Origin: Bos javanicus
Taxonomy: Eukaryota > Chordata > Mammalia > Artiodactyla > Bovidae
Reading direction: 5' to 3'
Length of the DNA: 64,000 nucleotides
NCBI RefSeq assembly: GCF_032452875.1
Contig: NC_083873.1
Location: 72,847,987-72,911,986 of the forward strand
The first letter of the stretch is position 1. The number at the start of each line of letters is the position of its first letter. Under the pieces are notes generated by a model that was not told the origin of the DNA, did no database searches, and worked only from the letters and a program-made list of their open reading frames with translations. This document shows positions 21,234-32,970 of the stretch, piece by piece. A program made the translations under genes and the position numbers.

Positions 21234-22134
21234 GCTCCTTCATAGTCCCCACCCATAGCCCCTGCCCTGGGCTGCCCACAGGCCTATGAACTCGTGGCTG
21301 CATTTGCATAGGTCACTACCCAAACCAGAGCACAGGCAGTCCTGCCCCTGTACCTCCCCAGGGCAAAAGGAGTATGCTTGGTGTCCCATACCCAAATTAG
21401 CCCTTGGGGTGAGCTGCAAGCACTGTGAACTGACTGGATTATGGGTGGCTGGCAGAGTGGGAAATTGTCTGTGAGGCTTGGGGTGTGCCTGAGGTAGCAT
21501 GAGCCATAATCCTTACTGACAAGTCCAGGACAAGGGACCTCTGATAACAGTATTTCTCATTCCAGCTCTCTCCGGCTCACCCCTGCTCAACTCCCACAAG
21601 ATCCTGCGAGATCAGGCTGTGTCTGGCAAGAGTAGGTGGCAGTACCTCGGCCCTTGTTTTCCCACCTTTACTTTATCCACTACCATCTTCTTCCTGCTTC
21701 CATGTCTGGACTCAGCATGCTTTCCATATCATCTCCTATAGCCACAAAGTGTACCCTGGAGGCTCCATCATGCTCTGCTTCTCTTTGTGGGAAACCCCAC
21801 ATTTTTACCTACTTAGACCAGGCCCCCAGAAGAAAGCATTCCTAATTGAGGGGCTTGGCGAAGAACCCTGCCCCATCATAGTGTGCTGGCACTTGGGCTG
21901 GATCAGAAAGAGAGAGCAATGCTCTGTGGCTGTTCAGCAGTGGAGAGGGGCCAGGTATTGGTAGTGATGGTCTCCTGGGATGACTTGTGGGCTCTGGCTG
22001 CTGCCAGGCCCTGCTGGGACAGGTGACCCTGCAACAAAGAAATGGCGTGTTTTGAGTCGCTGTGGCTTTGGACCTTGGCAGATGTGGGATTGGCACCCCA
22101 GCAGCCTGCCTACAGCCTCTAAGGAAAAAAGGGA
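21234..22134. other. Unassigned GC-richer segment
   Basis: Higher GC than its neighbours. It may be old LTR-retroelement sequence given the ERVL-type LTR upstream, but no pol or gag motif was found. The frames at 21240-21500 (minus) and 21842-22219 (minus) are Pro/Gln/Ser-rich without recognised domains. Confidence 0.4.
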
Positions 22135-22325
22135 GTGTAGGCTGATTGGTTTTATCTTGGTTCCACCATTCACCAGCTTGATGATCTTGGGCAAGTTGCT
22201 TATCTTTTCTAAGCTTCAATTTCCTTATCTGTAAAATGGTAATTTACCACAATGCAATAAGTTAATGCTTGTCATGTGCTTACCGTAGGGGTGGGCACAT
22301 AGGAAAAGCTCAGGTTTGCCATTAA
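22135..22325 (+). repeat. MIR
   Basis: Clear MIR: 'ttccaccattcaccagcttgatgatcttgggcaagttgcttatcttttctaagcttcaatttccttatctgtaaaatgg'. Confidence 0.88.
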
Positions 22326-22344
22326 TGATTACTTTTGGGATTTT

Positions 22345-22545
22345 GAGGGCCTCTCTGGAAGCTCAGTGGTAAAGAATCTGTCTGTCAAGCAGGATATGAG
22401 GGTTTGATACCTGGTTGGGAAGCTCCCCTGGAGAAGAAAATGGCAACCCGCTCTAGTGTTCTTAGGAAATCATGTGGACAGAGGAGCCTGGTGGACTACA
22501 GTCCATGGGGTTGCAAAGAGTTGGACAGGACTGAGCACGCACATA
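22345..22545 (+). mobile_element. Bov-tA SINE
   Basis: Full Bov-tA in plus orientation, 'gggcctctctggaagctcag' to 'aaagagttggacaggactgag'. Moderately diverged. Confidence 0.92.
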
Positions 22546-23559
22546 AAATCAATTGGGCTTTTGAATAACCACTGAATATAATTAAACTTTTTTTTTAAGG
22601 TGGCACAACCTAAATATTGCCAGATCAATGGCAATGTTTATCAGATTTTAAAAAGTTGATCCCTTAAGAAAATCCTTCTCAAAACCCTGATCTATAAAGC
22701 TGATAAAAATCTATGTAAAGCTGAGCTCCTCTGCTTGAAGAGGGTCTGGCTCACCTAGCCATCCTTTTACCTTCCCAGTTTTGAGTCGTGTTTGATAAAG
22801 TTGGCGTGAAAACCAGTCTACAGCACTGAGAGTCAGGCTCCTTTCCAGGCTTCCCCTAGCTACCTCCTGCAAGAGGGTTAATAGAAGCACCTCTTAACAG
22901 TGTCAAAGTCAGGCTATAATTTTCTTATTTCAGTTTCTCCATGTACAAAATGGAAAAGATAATGGCAGCTTTGTTGTGACAGGGAATTAGATAATGTCTG
23001 AACTATTTTGAGCTTTTGGGGATCAGCTTTAGGGGACAAAGACCCTTGTTATCTCTAATTTCTAGCTTGTTTTTTAAATATGGCATTCTAAACACACTAC
23101 TTAAAAATGAGTCAAACACTTATTTCTGTGTAATCTCAGGATAGAATGGAAGAAGTGACTCAACCATCCAGGAAAAAAAGGACTCTAGTTAATTGAGAAG
23201 AGATTTTGAATTAGAGTTATTCAGAAAATCTGTTGAGAAACCAGGAAAGAGAAGATCTACAGAAAGCTGTCTATGAAGCTGCAATGTAATCTGTAATGTA
23301 GCCTTATAACATTATAATATGCTGCATTTCTTGTAATTTAATTTCCTTTGCTGAGGCCTGAGACAGACCCTTTCTATCGGCTCCCTATTCCAGTCTGACT
23401 AGTTTCACAGCCAGGCCTGAAATAATCATTCTGCAGTGCAGAAATGGGAAGTGAGAAGGCAATTGTGTTATCAGAATACATTCTGTTGTTAGTCTTGAGT
23501 TTGGTCCTGTTTCCATAACATCAGAGGAAGTCTGTAGCTTATTTGAGCATTGGAAGAAT
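22546..23559. other. Mostly unassigned; weak MIR trace
   Basis: 'ttcttatttcagtttctccatgtacaaaatggaaaagataatggcagctttgttgtgac' at about 22921-22980 looks like a diverged MIR core. The rest is unrecognised. Confidence 0.4.
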
Positions 23560-23665
23560 AGAAATAATAACACCGATATCAAAAGACTTGCTACAAAGAT
23601 TATATGAGATAATACATAAAAAGCATAATGTGTGATAGCATAGTAAGTAGTAGATAACTATTTTA
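23560..23665 (+). repeat. MIR 3' part
   Basis: 'gctacaaagattatatgagataatacataaaaagcataatgtgtgatagcatagtaagtag' follows the MIR 3' sequence ('gttgtgaggattaaatgagataatac...cagtgcctggcacatagtaag'). Confidence 0.6.
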
Positions 23666-24284
23666 AACATCCATATTTATTAAAATTTCTAAAAATAAAA
23701 AAAATTTCTAAAAACCAAGTTATAATTGACATTATTTTTAGGGATTTAGTGTAATGTTTCCATGTTTATATTTCATTTTGCATATATACATTGCAAAATG
23801 ATTACCCCAACAAGTCCAGTTAACATCTATTGCCATACTTCATTACAAAAATTTTCCCCATGTGGTGAAAACTTGCAGGATCCTCTAGCTAGGTAACTTT
23901 CAAATATTCAATATATTAATAGTATTATTAACTACAGTCACCATGCTGTATACCACAGTCTCATGACTTAAACATTTTATAACTGAAAATGTGTACTTTT
24001 TGATCCCTTTCATCCATTTCATTGACAACCCCCCACCCCCGTCTCACGTCAGGCAACCACCAATCTGTTCTCCATATCAATGAGATTTGTTGTTGTTGTT
24101 GTTGTTGGTTTTGATTCCATATTCCATATGTTGTTGTTGGTTTGGGTCCATATGTAAATGAGATTGTATTGTATTTATCTTTTTCTATCTGACTTATTTC
24201 ACTCAGCATAGTGCTCTCCAGGTTTTTTCATGTTGTCAGAAATGGCACAATTTCAGTTTTTTTAATGACTGGATAATATTCCAT

Positions 24285-24317
<33 letters not shown>

Positions 24318-24659
24318 CCCGCATCTATACACGTGTACCCATATATATGTATACACACATACATACTAATACCACATTTTCTTTATCCATTCATCATCAA
24401 TGGACGTTTAGTTTTCTATGTCTTGGCTATTATAAATAATGCTACAGTGAACATGGAAGTGCATATATCTTTTCAAATTGGTGTTTTAATTTTCCTTGAA
24501 TAAATACAGAAGTGGAGTTGCTGGTCATAAGATAGTTCAATTTAAAATATTTTGAGGAACCTCCATACTGCTTTTGATATTGGTTGCATCAATTTACATT
24601 CTCACCAGAGGTACACAAGGGTTCCCTTTTCACCACATCCTCACCAGTGTTTGTTATTA

Positions 24660-24981
24660 CTTGTCTTGCTTAGTCACTCAGTCGTGACTGACTCTCTGTG
24701 ACCTCATGCTGTAGCCCACCCGGAGAAGGCAATGGCACCCCACTCCAGTACTCTTGCCTGGGGAATCCCATGGATGGAGGAGCCTGGTAGGCTGCAGTCC
24801 ATGGGGTTGCTAAGAGTCGGACACGACTGAGCAACTTCACTTTGACTTTTCACTTTCATGCATTGGAGAAGGCAATGGCAACCCATTCCAGTGTTCTTGC
24901 CTGGAGAATCCCAGGGATGCGGGAGCCTGGTGGGCTGCCGTCTCTGGGGTCACACAGAGTCGGGCAAGACTGAAGCGACGC

Positions 24982-25012
<31 letters not shown>

Positions 25013-25082
25013 AACCAGGCTCCTCTGCCCATGGGGATTCTCCAGGCAAAAATACTGGAGTGGGTATTACTGTCTGAGCCAC
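24660..25082 (-). mobile_element. Bov-tA SINE split by a Bov-A2
   Basis: Left part 24660-24720 ('gcttagtcactcagtcgtgac...gctgtagcccacc') and right part 25004-25082 ('gctgtagccaaccaggctcc...actggagtggg') form one reverse-complement Bov-tA opened by a Bov-A2. Its tRNA-like head is mostly missing. Confidence 0.9.
24721..25003 (+). mobile_element. Bov-A2 SINE with (CAG)n tail
   Basis: Dimeric Bov-A2: first monomer from 'cggagaaggcaatggcacc', linker 'cactttcatgcattggagaagg', second monomer ending 'gactgaagcgacgcagcagcag'. Flanked by gctgtagcccacc (24708-24720) / gctgtagccaacc (25004-25016), one mismatch, so it inserted into a pre-existing Bov-tA. Confidence 0.95.
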
Positions 25083-25111
25083 TATTTGCTTTTTTGGTAA
25101 TAACCATTCTA

Positions 25112-25336
25112 ACAAGTTGTAGCTCAAATGGTAAAGAATCTGCCTGCAATGCAGAAGAGCAGAGTTTGATCCCTGGGTAGGGAAGATCCTCTGGAGAAAG
25201 GAATGGAAATCCACTCCAGTATTCTTACCTGGAGAATCCCATGGACAGAGGAGCCTGGCGGGCTACAGTCTGTGGGGTCGCAAAGAGCTGGACACAACTG
25301 AGCAACTAACACACACACATACACACACACACACAT
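25112..25336 (+). mobile_element. Bov-tA SINE with (CA)n tail
   Basis: 'gttgtagctcaaatggtaaag' to 'gcaaagagctggacacaactgagcaac', then a CA-rich tail. The L1 continues on either side ('accattctaaca' / 'gaggtgatactgc'), proving a nested insertion. Confidence 0.93.
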
Positions 25337-25394
25337 GAGGTGATACTGCATTGTGGATTTATTGTGTGTATGTGGGTGATTAATATACTAACTT

Positions 25395-27345
25395 TATTTT
25401 TTTAATTTTTATTAAAAAATTTTTATTTTATATTGGAATATAGTTGGTTTACAATGTTGTGTTAGTTTCAGCAAAGTGGTTTAGTTATACATATATCTAT
25501 TCTTTTTCAGACTCTTTTCCCATATAGGTTATTACAGAATATTGGGTAGAGTTCTCTGTGCTATATCTCTTTTATTATAGTAGTATATATCTATTAACCT
25601 CAAAGTCCTAATTTATTCCTCCTGCCCCCATTTTCCCTTTTGTAACCAGAAGTTTTTGACATCTGTGAATCTGTTTCTGTTTTGTAAATAAGTTCATTTG
25701 TATCATCTTTTAGATTTCACATATAAGTGATAGCTTATGATATTTGTCTTTCTCTGTGTGACTTACTTCACTTAGTATGATCTTTAGGTCCATCCATGTG
25801 GCTGCAAATGGCATTATTTCTTCTTTTTATGGCTGAGTAATATTCCATTGTTTATATGTACCACACCTTCTCTATCCATTCCTCTGTTGATGGACATTTA
25901 GGTTGCTTCCATATCTTGGCTATTGTAAATAGTGCTGCAGTGATGCAATAGGGTGCATGTTTCTTTTTGGATTATGGCTTTCTCCAGATATATGTTCAAG
26001 AGTGGGATTGCTGGGTCATATGGTAGCCTATTTCTACTTTTTAAAGGAAACTCCATTATGTTCTCCATAGTAATTAGCACATAGTAACCAATTAGCACTC
26101 CTACTAACAGTGTAGAAATGTTCCCTTTTATTTACACCCTCTTCAGCATTTATTGTTTATAGACTTTTGGTGACGGGCATTCTGACTGATGTGAGGTGAT
26201 ACCTCATTATAGTTTTGCTCATTATGGTTTTTATTTGCATTTCCCTGATGATTGGTGATGTTGAGCATCTTTCCATGTACCAGTTTGCCATCTGTATGTC
26301 TTCTCTGGAAAACTATCTATTCAGAATCTCTGCATATCTTTAATTTTTTTTTGCTATTGAGTTGAATGAATTCTTTATATATTTTGGGTATAATTCCTTA
26401 TCAGTTATATTATTTGCAGATATTTTCTCCCATTCAGTAAATTGCCTTTTTATTTTGTTGATGGTTTTCTTTGCTATGCAGAAGCTTTTAATTTTATATA
26501 GTCCCACTTGTTTATTTTTGCATTTGGTGTCAGATCCAAAAAGTCAATGCCAAGACCAATGTCAAGGAACTTATTGCCTCTGTTTTCTTCTAAAAGTTTA
26601 TGGTTTCAGATCTTACGTTCAAATCTTTAATCCATTTTGAGTTAATTTTTCTGCATGATGTAAAATTTGTTGTTGTTCAGTTGTGTCCAACTCTTTGTGA
26701 TCCCATGAACTGCAGCATGCCACAGTTTCCTGTCCTTCACTATCTCTCGGAGTTTGCTCAGACTCTCATCCACTGAGTCAGTGATGCTATCCTACCATTT
26801 CATCCTCTGCTGCCTTCTTCTCCTTTTGCCCTCAATCTTTCCCAGCATCAGGGTCTTTTCCAATGAGTTGGCTTTTTGCATCAGGTGGCCAAAAGATTGG
26901 AGCTTCAGCTTCAGCATCAGTCCTTCCAATGAATATTCAGGGTTGATTTCCTTTAGGATTGACAGGTTTGATCTCCTTCCAGTCCAAGGGACTCTCAAGA
27001 GTCTTCTCCAGCAGCACAGTTGGAAAGCATCAATTCTTTGGTGCTCAGCCTTCTTTATGGTCCAACTCTCACATATGTACATGATTACTGGAAAAACATG
27101 GTGTAAGATAGTGGTCTAATTTTGTTCTTTTACTTGTGGTTGTCTAGGTTCCCCAACATCATTTATTGAAAAGAATATTGTATGTTCTTGGCTCCTTTGT
27201 TATAAATTAATTGACCATGTTTATATGGGTTTATTTCTGGGTTCTCTATGTGGTTTCCCTGATCTATGAGTCTGCTAGTATCATGTTGTTTTGATTGTTA
27301 TAGCTTTGTTATATAGTTTGAAATCAGAGAATGTGCTATCCAGTG
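25395..27345 (-). mobile_element. Ruminant L1, 5'-truncated, interrupted by BovB
   Basis: Complement of an L1 3' UTR and ORF2 C-terminal part. Markers: 'gaatatagttggtttacaatg', 'gtgtgacttacttcacttagtatgatc', 'gactgatgtgaggtgatacctcattatag', 'tgaattctttatatattttgggtataattcc', 'catcatttattgaaaagaatattg'. A BovB fragment occupies 26667-27096. Several frame breaks; no usable ORF2. Confidence 0.9.
26667..27096 (-). mobile_element. BovB fragment inside L1
   Basis: Reverse-complement BovB 3' end, starting with the terminal 'gttcagttgtgtccaactc' and ending at 'catgattactggaaaaa'. More diverged than other BovB copies here. Flanked by catgatgtaaaa (26654-26665) / catggtgtaaga (27097-27108), an imperfect target duplication in L1 sequence. 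Confidence 0.93.
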
Positions 27346-27654
27346 TTATTAATTATAAATTTGTCACCATGATGCTAAATATCTATATCTATGGCCCAGG
27401 CCTAATAGTCCAAGTTCTAAAATCATAAAGATAAGCTAAAAACTGAAAAACTGAAAAACCTGAAGCTGGGAGAGATTTTGATTTGCTCAAAGGTAATCTG
27501 GGAGTCCTTGTTATTTAAGTCTTCATTATCTGGGCCTTTGCAGTTACCAGCTTTCCTGCATGAGACAGAGCTGCTTTTGTTCCCCTACAAATGAAGTGAC
27601 TGCTTATAATATTAATCCCATTTCAATATCCTTAGGTAATATTAGCTTCTTTTT

Positions 27655-27890
27655 TAAAATTTTATTTTTATTTTTTAACACCAAAAACATTTTGTATTGG
27701 GGTATAGCTGATTAACAACATTGTGATAGTTTCAGGTGAACAGTGAAGGGACTCAACCATACGTATGAATGTATGCATTCTCTCCCAAACCCTCCTCCCA
27801 TCCAGCTGCCATATAGCACTGAGCAGAGTTCCAAGTGCTCTACAGTAGATTTTTGTTGGTTATCCATTTAAAATATAGCAGTGTGTTCAT
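27655..27890 (-). mobile_element. L1 3' end fragment
   Basis: 'tttgtattggggtatagctgattaacaacattgtgatagtttcaggtgaacagtg' and 'agttccaagtgctctacagtag' are the complement of a ruminant L1 3' UTR, A/T-rich tail at left. Confidence 0.88.
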
Positions 27891-28089
27891 GACCTTCCTT
27901 GGGTAATACTAGCTTCTATCTCTGCTCATCTTATTAACATCATTTTAAACTAGTCTCTTGTTGATTGCCTTAAGTTGTTAACTTCAGACGATATTATATA
28001 TATAAAAAAACAGTTGCAGGGTAAAGTTGCAAATCTCATAAAGAATGCAGGATTTTATGAAGGTAACAAAACTGATATTGCAGAACTGT

Positions 28090-28235
28090 CAAGTCAGCAA
28101 ATATTTATTGGGCACCTCCCACGTAGCAGGTACTAGGTATTGTAGACTAGCCCTGAATAAATCAGATAAAAATCCCAGCCTTCATGGATCCAACATATCA
28201 AATTTACACAGAACCAATGACATATAGACCGGACA
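28090..28235 (-). repeat. L2 fragment
   Basis: 'gtcagcaaatatttattgggcacctcccacgtagcaggtactaggtattg' and the following 'gaataaatcagataaaaatcccagccttcatgg' match the complement of the L2 3' end. Confidence 0.75.
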
Positions 28236-28279
28236 GAATTGAACCAGGCTGCAATCAGAATAGAAAATCAACAAGGAAG

Positions 28280-29108
28280 ACATGAGAGATGGTTTCGGTA
28301 ATTTAAAAGCATGTTCACAAATTCTTTGACATGCTTCTTAAAAAGGTAGAGCCTAAATCTTCTCCCCTTGAAAATGGTCTGCTTTAGAGGTTTGCCTAAG
28401 GAATATAGTGAGGCAGAAGAGAGGCTGTGTCACTTCCCAGGCTAGGTTATGAAAAATGATATGGCTTCTGCCTTCTTTTAGGGACCTTGAGGTTTCATGT
28501 ATATAATTCAGCTGTCTGAAGCCACTGTGCTACAAAGACATGTGGTGAGATCAGGGTGAGTGAGAAAAAAACCTGAGGAGCCCTTGCTGTTTTGGCCTCC
28601 AGCCGAGTGTTTCCAGCCCACGTGCCACACATATGAATGAGCACGCTGGCAGATGATCTCGTCCCCTAGACGGCTCCAGCTGATGACAGGTGAAGAGTGA
28701 CAAGCTCTTCCCACTGAACTCTACATAAATCGCCCATTTGTGAACAAGCTGCTGCTGCTGCTGCTAAGTTGCTTCAGTCGTGTCCGACTCTGTGACCTGA
28801 CCCCATAGACGGCAGTCCACCAGGCTCCCCCGTCCCTGGGATTCTCCAGGCAAGAGCACTGGAATGGGTTGCCATTTCCTTCTCCAATGCATGAAAGTGA
28901 AAAGTGAAAGTGAAGTCGCTCAGTCGTGTCTGACTCTTAGCGACCCCATGGACTGCAGCCTATCAGGCTCCTCCATCCATGGGATTTTCCAGGCAAAGTA
29001 CTGGAGTGGGGTGCCATTGACTTCTCCGGTGAAGAAGCTAGGTGTTGTTATTTTAAGGTACTAAGTTTTGGGGGTAATTTGTTATGCAGACATAACAACT
29101 AAAACAAT
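28280..29108 (+). mobile_element. MaLR (MLT1-like) LTR, split by a Bov-A2
   Basis: Markers: 'cacaaattctttgacatgcttc', 'gaggctgtgtcacttcccaggctagg', 'tttccagcccacgtgcc', and after the SINE 'gttattttaaggtactaagttttgggggtaatttgttatgcag'. Ends near 'aactaaaacaatg'. Solo LTR, strongly decayed. Confidence 0.78.
28751..29029 (-). mobile_element. Bov-A2 SINE
   Basis: Dimeric Bov-A2 in reverse: (GCT)n tail at left, 'aagttgcttcagtcgtgtcc', linker 'ccaatgcatgaaagtgaaaa', ending 'gccattgacttctccg'. Target duplication tgaacaagct (28741-28750) / tgaagaagct (29030-29039). Confidence 0.95.
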
Positions 29109-30966
29109 GCCTTAAAAGAGAATGATATGAATATCAAAAGAAAATAGAGACCCAAGAGATACCTGAAGAAACCTTTAATATTTTTGCAAAAACAGACCTC
29201 TTTATGATCATTCTTTATAGGACAGAAGGGAAGTGATGGATCTGAAATTGAGTAGTCATTCAATTATTTGGGGGAAAAAAATGGAAACTCTTCCACATTA
29301 AGACTTAATATGTAAAAAAAATTAAAAAAAGACATATAAAGATGTTTAGAAGCTTCATTGTGTTAAATATGATGTGCACATATTCTCTTAATACACACTT
29401 CCATTTTTTTAATCTAATCAAGCTCTCCCTGCCCACCTTGGTTTTCTCTTCAAATTTGCCCTCCATGTTAAGTGGTGTCACATTAATTGGTCTTTTTTCA
29501 TTTCCCTGTTTTCTTGGGACATCCTGTAACAGTGATAGGAAGGGAAGTGGGACTGATGAGCAATTTGATTTATTATGGTTGTTTTACAGTGGCTTTCTTC
29601 CGGTGAATTCTGGAGATAGTATGGAGCACTTTCTTAACTTCAACCTGAAGGATAAACATTGAATCACTGAGGAGGGGGGAGAGTATATGTAGGGTCATCA
29701 TTGTATTTTAGGTGTTGTAAGGAGGTGATGGTCTTGTCCGAGGGTGCTATACACCTAACCTGTCCTTCCTAAAGGTTCCTGTAGCAAAGATTCCACATTT
29801 GGTTACCAAGGCCTTACCTTATACCAGGCTCTCATAACACAATCCATGGTTCATTAGAACAAGCTTTCACTTTGAAAACCAACATATATGAATATCTCAA
29901 AGAGGGTGCCACACAGAGAATAAGAGGTCAACCATTTAAGTTTTGGTACTGAACTGTTTTGACTTTTTGTTTTGCAATTGGGATCCCTTAGGATGAACCT
30001 GGTATTTTCGTATTGATTGCTTTCTGCACTGAAGTAGGGAGAAGAGAGAATTTTTGCAGAATGTGGAATTTAGCAGAGGGAGAATGTGTTAGACTGGTTG
30101 CCTGTGGGCATGGTTTGCTCCTTGAAGGTTAGGACCAAGGGAATTCTCTATCTTTAAACATTTTCATTTAGGGCAATCAAACACCACAATTTGCAGTATT
30201 CAGCTTTAGGGACTCTCACACTTTAATAAAGAGGATGGTATTTTATTATCTCCTCGGGTTGTTTTTGGAACTTTGAACAAAAAAATCACACAAACACTTA
30301 CACTGACTGGATGACTATAATGGGGCAGAACAAACCACTCGAGTCTAGTTTCACTTAGGAAAGTAATTTGTAGCAAGGATACTACTACAAGTAAGGTTTG
30401 GATTTCTTAGAAGCCTCTTCTATAATGAGCCTGCACTTTTGTTTTATTGAGTGCACAGAGAGGGGAAGTGGCAAGTCAAAGTGATTGTTCCTGGCTCTAG
30501 AACTTTGTTTTCCAAGCTCTAATTGGCAGCACAAGGCTGGTCTATCCTCTATGAGATTTTTTTCTTTATAAATCTACTTCTGAAGTCTTGTCAAGGTGAA
30601 TGTAGAGAGATCTGTGGATATGCCCTAGTGTGGGCTCAACGGTTTCCATCCCAGCCATGACTCTCTGTTAAAGACTTGTTGAGTCTCAGTTTCGGTGTTT
30701 CTCAACTGGGAGTAAGTAGTAACTTCCTTGCAGCTAGAATCAGAGGCTTATATGAGGTGGCTTTGTAGTGGCCTCAGACATACCTGATGCAGTAGGTGCT
30801 TTCTGAGTAGTAAGTAGCAGTCTAAATGCTCCTCTGAACCTTATCTTTATCACTCTATCAGGAGGTTGTGAGGATGAGATGTCTGTGACAGGGAAACTGC
30901 AATGCAAGGGACAAGTATAAGGCAAGTGGCTATTTACTTCCATCTAGGAAGTGAGAAACGTATCAG
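29109..30966. other. Unassigned segment
   Basis: No ruminant-specific insertion and no recognised gene over about 1.9 kb. The 106-codon frame at 29342-29662 is hydrophobic at first (FIVLNMMCTYSLNTHFHF) but shows no family features. Confidence 0.45.
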
Positions 30967-30976
30967 CAATGGATAT

Positions 30977-31202
30977 AAAGGAGCTTCCCTGGTGACTCAG
31001 TGGTAAAGAACCCACCTGCCAATGCAGGAGACGTGGATTTGATCCCTGGGTTGGGAATATCCTCTGGGGAAGGAAATGGCAACCCACTCCTATTTTCCTG
31101 CCTGGGAAATCCCATGGACAGAGGAGCCTGGTGGGCTACAGTCCAAGGGGGACTACAGTCCAAGGGGCTAGATGTGATTTAGCATCTAAACAACAGCAAC
31201 AA
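30977..31202 (+). mobile_element. Bov-tA SINE with internal 17-bp duplication
   Basis: Full Bov-tA, flanked by caatggatat at 30967-30976 and 31203-31212. The 'ctacagtccaagggg' segment occurs twice with 17-bp spacing (31136 and 31153) in place of the single consensus copy. Confidence 0.94.
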
Positions 31203-31212
31203 CAATGGATAT

Positions 31213-31914
31213 GAAGAGGGTGCCTGAATGAGCAGTCTTTGAGGTGATCAGCAGCAGCCAGGAGCTAGGTTGCTGGAAGAGTCAGTCATCAGGTTGTTAG
31301 AATCTGGGCTGAGGACTAAATGTTCCCACCACAGATGTGAGCCCTATCCTTTGTCCTTCAGGCAGAAGAAAACATCACTGTTACTACTCAGAACTGGGCT
31401 TGTCATTCTTAGGCCTGTGGGAGGTTGGTAGTCCTCACTTCACCTGAGCATTGGCTGGAATGTTTGGGCACTTGTCTCTAATTTACCTTGGAGCAGTCTA
31501 ACCTCAAGCCCATCAGTGAACTCCAAGATGACCAGCACTTTTTTTTGGGCTCAGGGGCTGTTAACAGCAGCGAAGGTAAGATGCTGAGCTGTGAATACTC
31601 CAGGAGACCCAGATGGAAAAATGCCAAATCACAAACCAGGTGCACAAGCAGGTGCTGTTGTGCAACCAGAACGGCTTCTTCACTTGGCAGCATGGTTCTT
31701 CTAAACAAGACTCCCTCCCACCCCATACACATCTGAGTGATTATGTAATTGATGTGCATTGAGGACTGGTGCAGGAGAGGGCCTGCTACCAAGGAGGGGG
31801 TTCAAGGTCAGCCAGTTGGGGGAAGAGAGAATTTAAGTTATTAAAATCAGGTTGGTGCTCAATTTGGGAGGCAGTTTACCTGTTGCCTCCATGGAACAGA
31901 CGTGAAACATGTCT
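31213..31914. other. Unassigned segment
   Basis: Nothing recognised. Overlapping frames at 31478-31792 (minus) and 31488-31736 (plus) have no domains. Confidence 0.4.
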
Positions 31915-32100
31915 TGGCTTTGAGTTTTCTCCCTGGCTCCCCTCTCTGATTTTGTCTCTATCTTTAGCCCTCTGTCTCCTTGTCTCTGATTCTCTCTCAG
32001 TCTGTTTCCTGGTTCCTGTCTCACTGCCTATGTGCCATCTCTCTGCTATCTTTCTCTTTTTCTGTCCTTCAGTCTCCGTCTCTGTGTCTCTCTTTGTTGG
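31915..32100. repeat. Polypyrimidine (CTCT/TGTCTC)-rich tract
   Basis: About 185 bases of degenerate CTCTGTCT-type repeats. It creates Leu/Ser-rich plus frames and Arg/Glu-rich minus frames that are not genes. Confidence 0.85.
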
Positions 32101-32699
32101 AGAGAAAGGAAGTTTCCTTTTTCACTCTTTTTTATTGGATACAAAAAACAAGTGAACAAAAGCAATTTATCTCCATTATCTAAATGAGAGTTGTTGGATC
32201 CTGACACCACCTTCCTCTCATGTTGGCAGAGAGAGTAATCAAGCCTTTCGAGTGGAGCCCCAACGAGGGTCCTTCTGCCCAGTGTCTGTTGCACCAGTAG
32301 AACAAGCCTGAGTTTGGTTCAGAAGCAAAGGCAAATTTTATTCTTTGATTAAAGAATAGAGAGTGTGAGCATACTTTCCCAAGGTGGCTGGAGCATATGC
32401 TTCTAAAACAGGGGCTTCTTCCTCCATCTCAGAGATGGAGTCTCAGGATGGAGATGTTCTAACCTAGGCCTGTCTGGTCTGCTCTAGAATATAAGATCTG
32501 GATCCAGGTTTAGAATGCTGACTCTAAGGGAGCTGACTCCAGCCTTTTACCTAAGTAAAGTTAATGATAAGTTGGGTGGGTGGGCTGTGTGGGCTCTGGT
32601 GGGGTGAGGTGAAGAAGGGAGAGAGTGAAAATGGAACTTGTATCTTAAGGGGATATGTGGAAGGGTGTGTTTAATTTCATGCAAGCTGGTTTCAAATTT
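32101..32699. other. Unassigned segment
   Basis: Nothing recognised. Confidence 0.4.
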
Positions 32700-32925
32700 C
32701 TTGGTTTCAAATCCCAGCTTGTACCACTAACTCACTGTGTGATCTTGGGCAAGTTACTTAACCCTTCTCAGCCTCCATTTGCTCATATGTAAAATAAGGA
32801 TATTTATGTTATTACATAACATACATACATATATTACATATATAACATAATTACATAAGATTGCTTTTGAGTATAAATGAGACAGTCCATCCTCAAAATG
32901 TCTAGTGTAGTGAAGCCATCACTCA
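32700..32925 (+). repeat. MIR with an internal (TACATA)n patch
   Basis: 'aaatcccagcttgtaccactaactcactgtgtgatcttgggcaagttacttaacccttctcagcctccatttgc' is a well-preserved MIR core. A TACATA-rich patch at about 32810-32860 lies between the core and the 3' part. Confidence 0.88.
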
Positions 32926-32952
32926 TGATGATGAAAAGAAGCCCCCCTTTTG

Positions 32953-32970
32953 TGTGTGTGTGTGTGTGTT
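32953..32970. repeat. (GT)n microsatellite
   Basis: Short GT run abutting the poly(T) side of the next L1 fragment. Confidence 0.9.

Larger units (their letters stand above)
23690..25385 (-). mobile_element. Old L1 3' region with SINE insertions
   Basis: Complement of an old L1 3' end: 'ataattgacattatttttagggatttagtg', 'aacatctattgccatacttc', 'acttatttcactcagcatagtgctctccaggttttttcatg', 'aataatgctacagtgaacatgg', 'ggtaataaccattctaacaa', 'gaggtgatactgcattgtgg'. A (CA)n run at about 24287-24315 and a (TTG)n run at about 24089-24110 lie inside it. Three SINE events are nested between 24660 and 25336. Confidence 0.88.

Noticed and set aside
31769..32155. 128-codon hydrophobic ORF resembling a membrane protein
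   Set aside because: The Leu/Ser-rich stretch is the polypyrimidine tract at 31915-32100.
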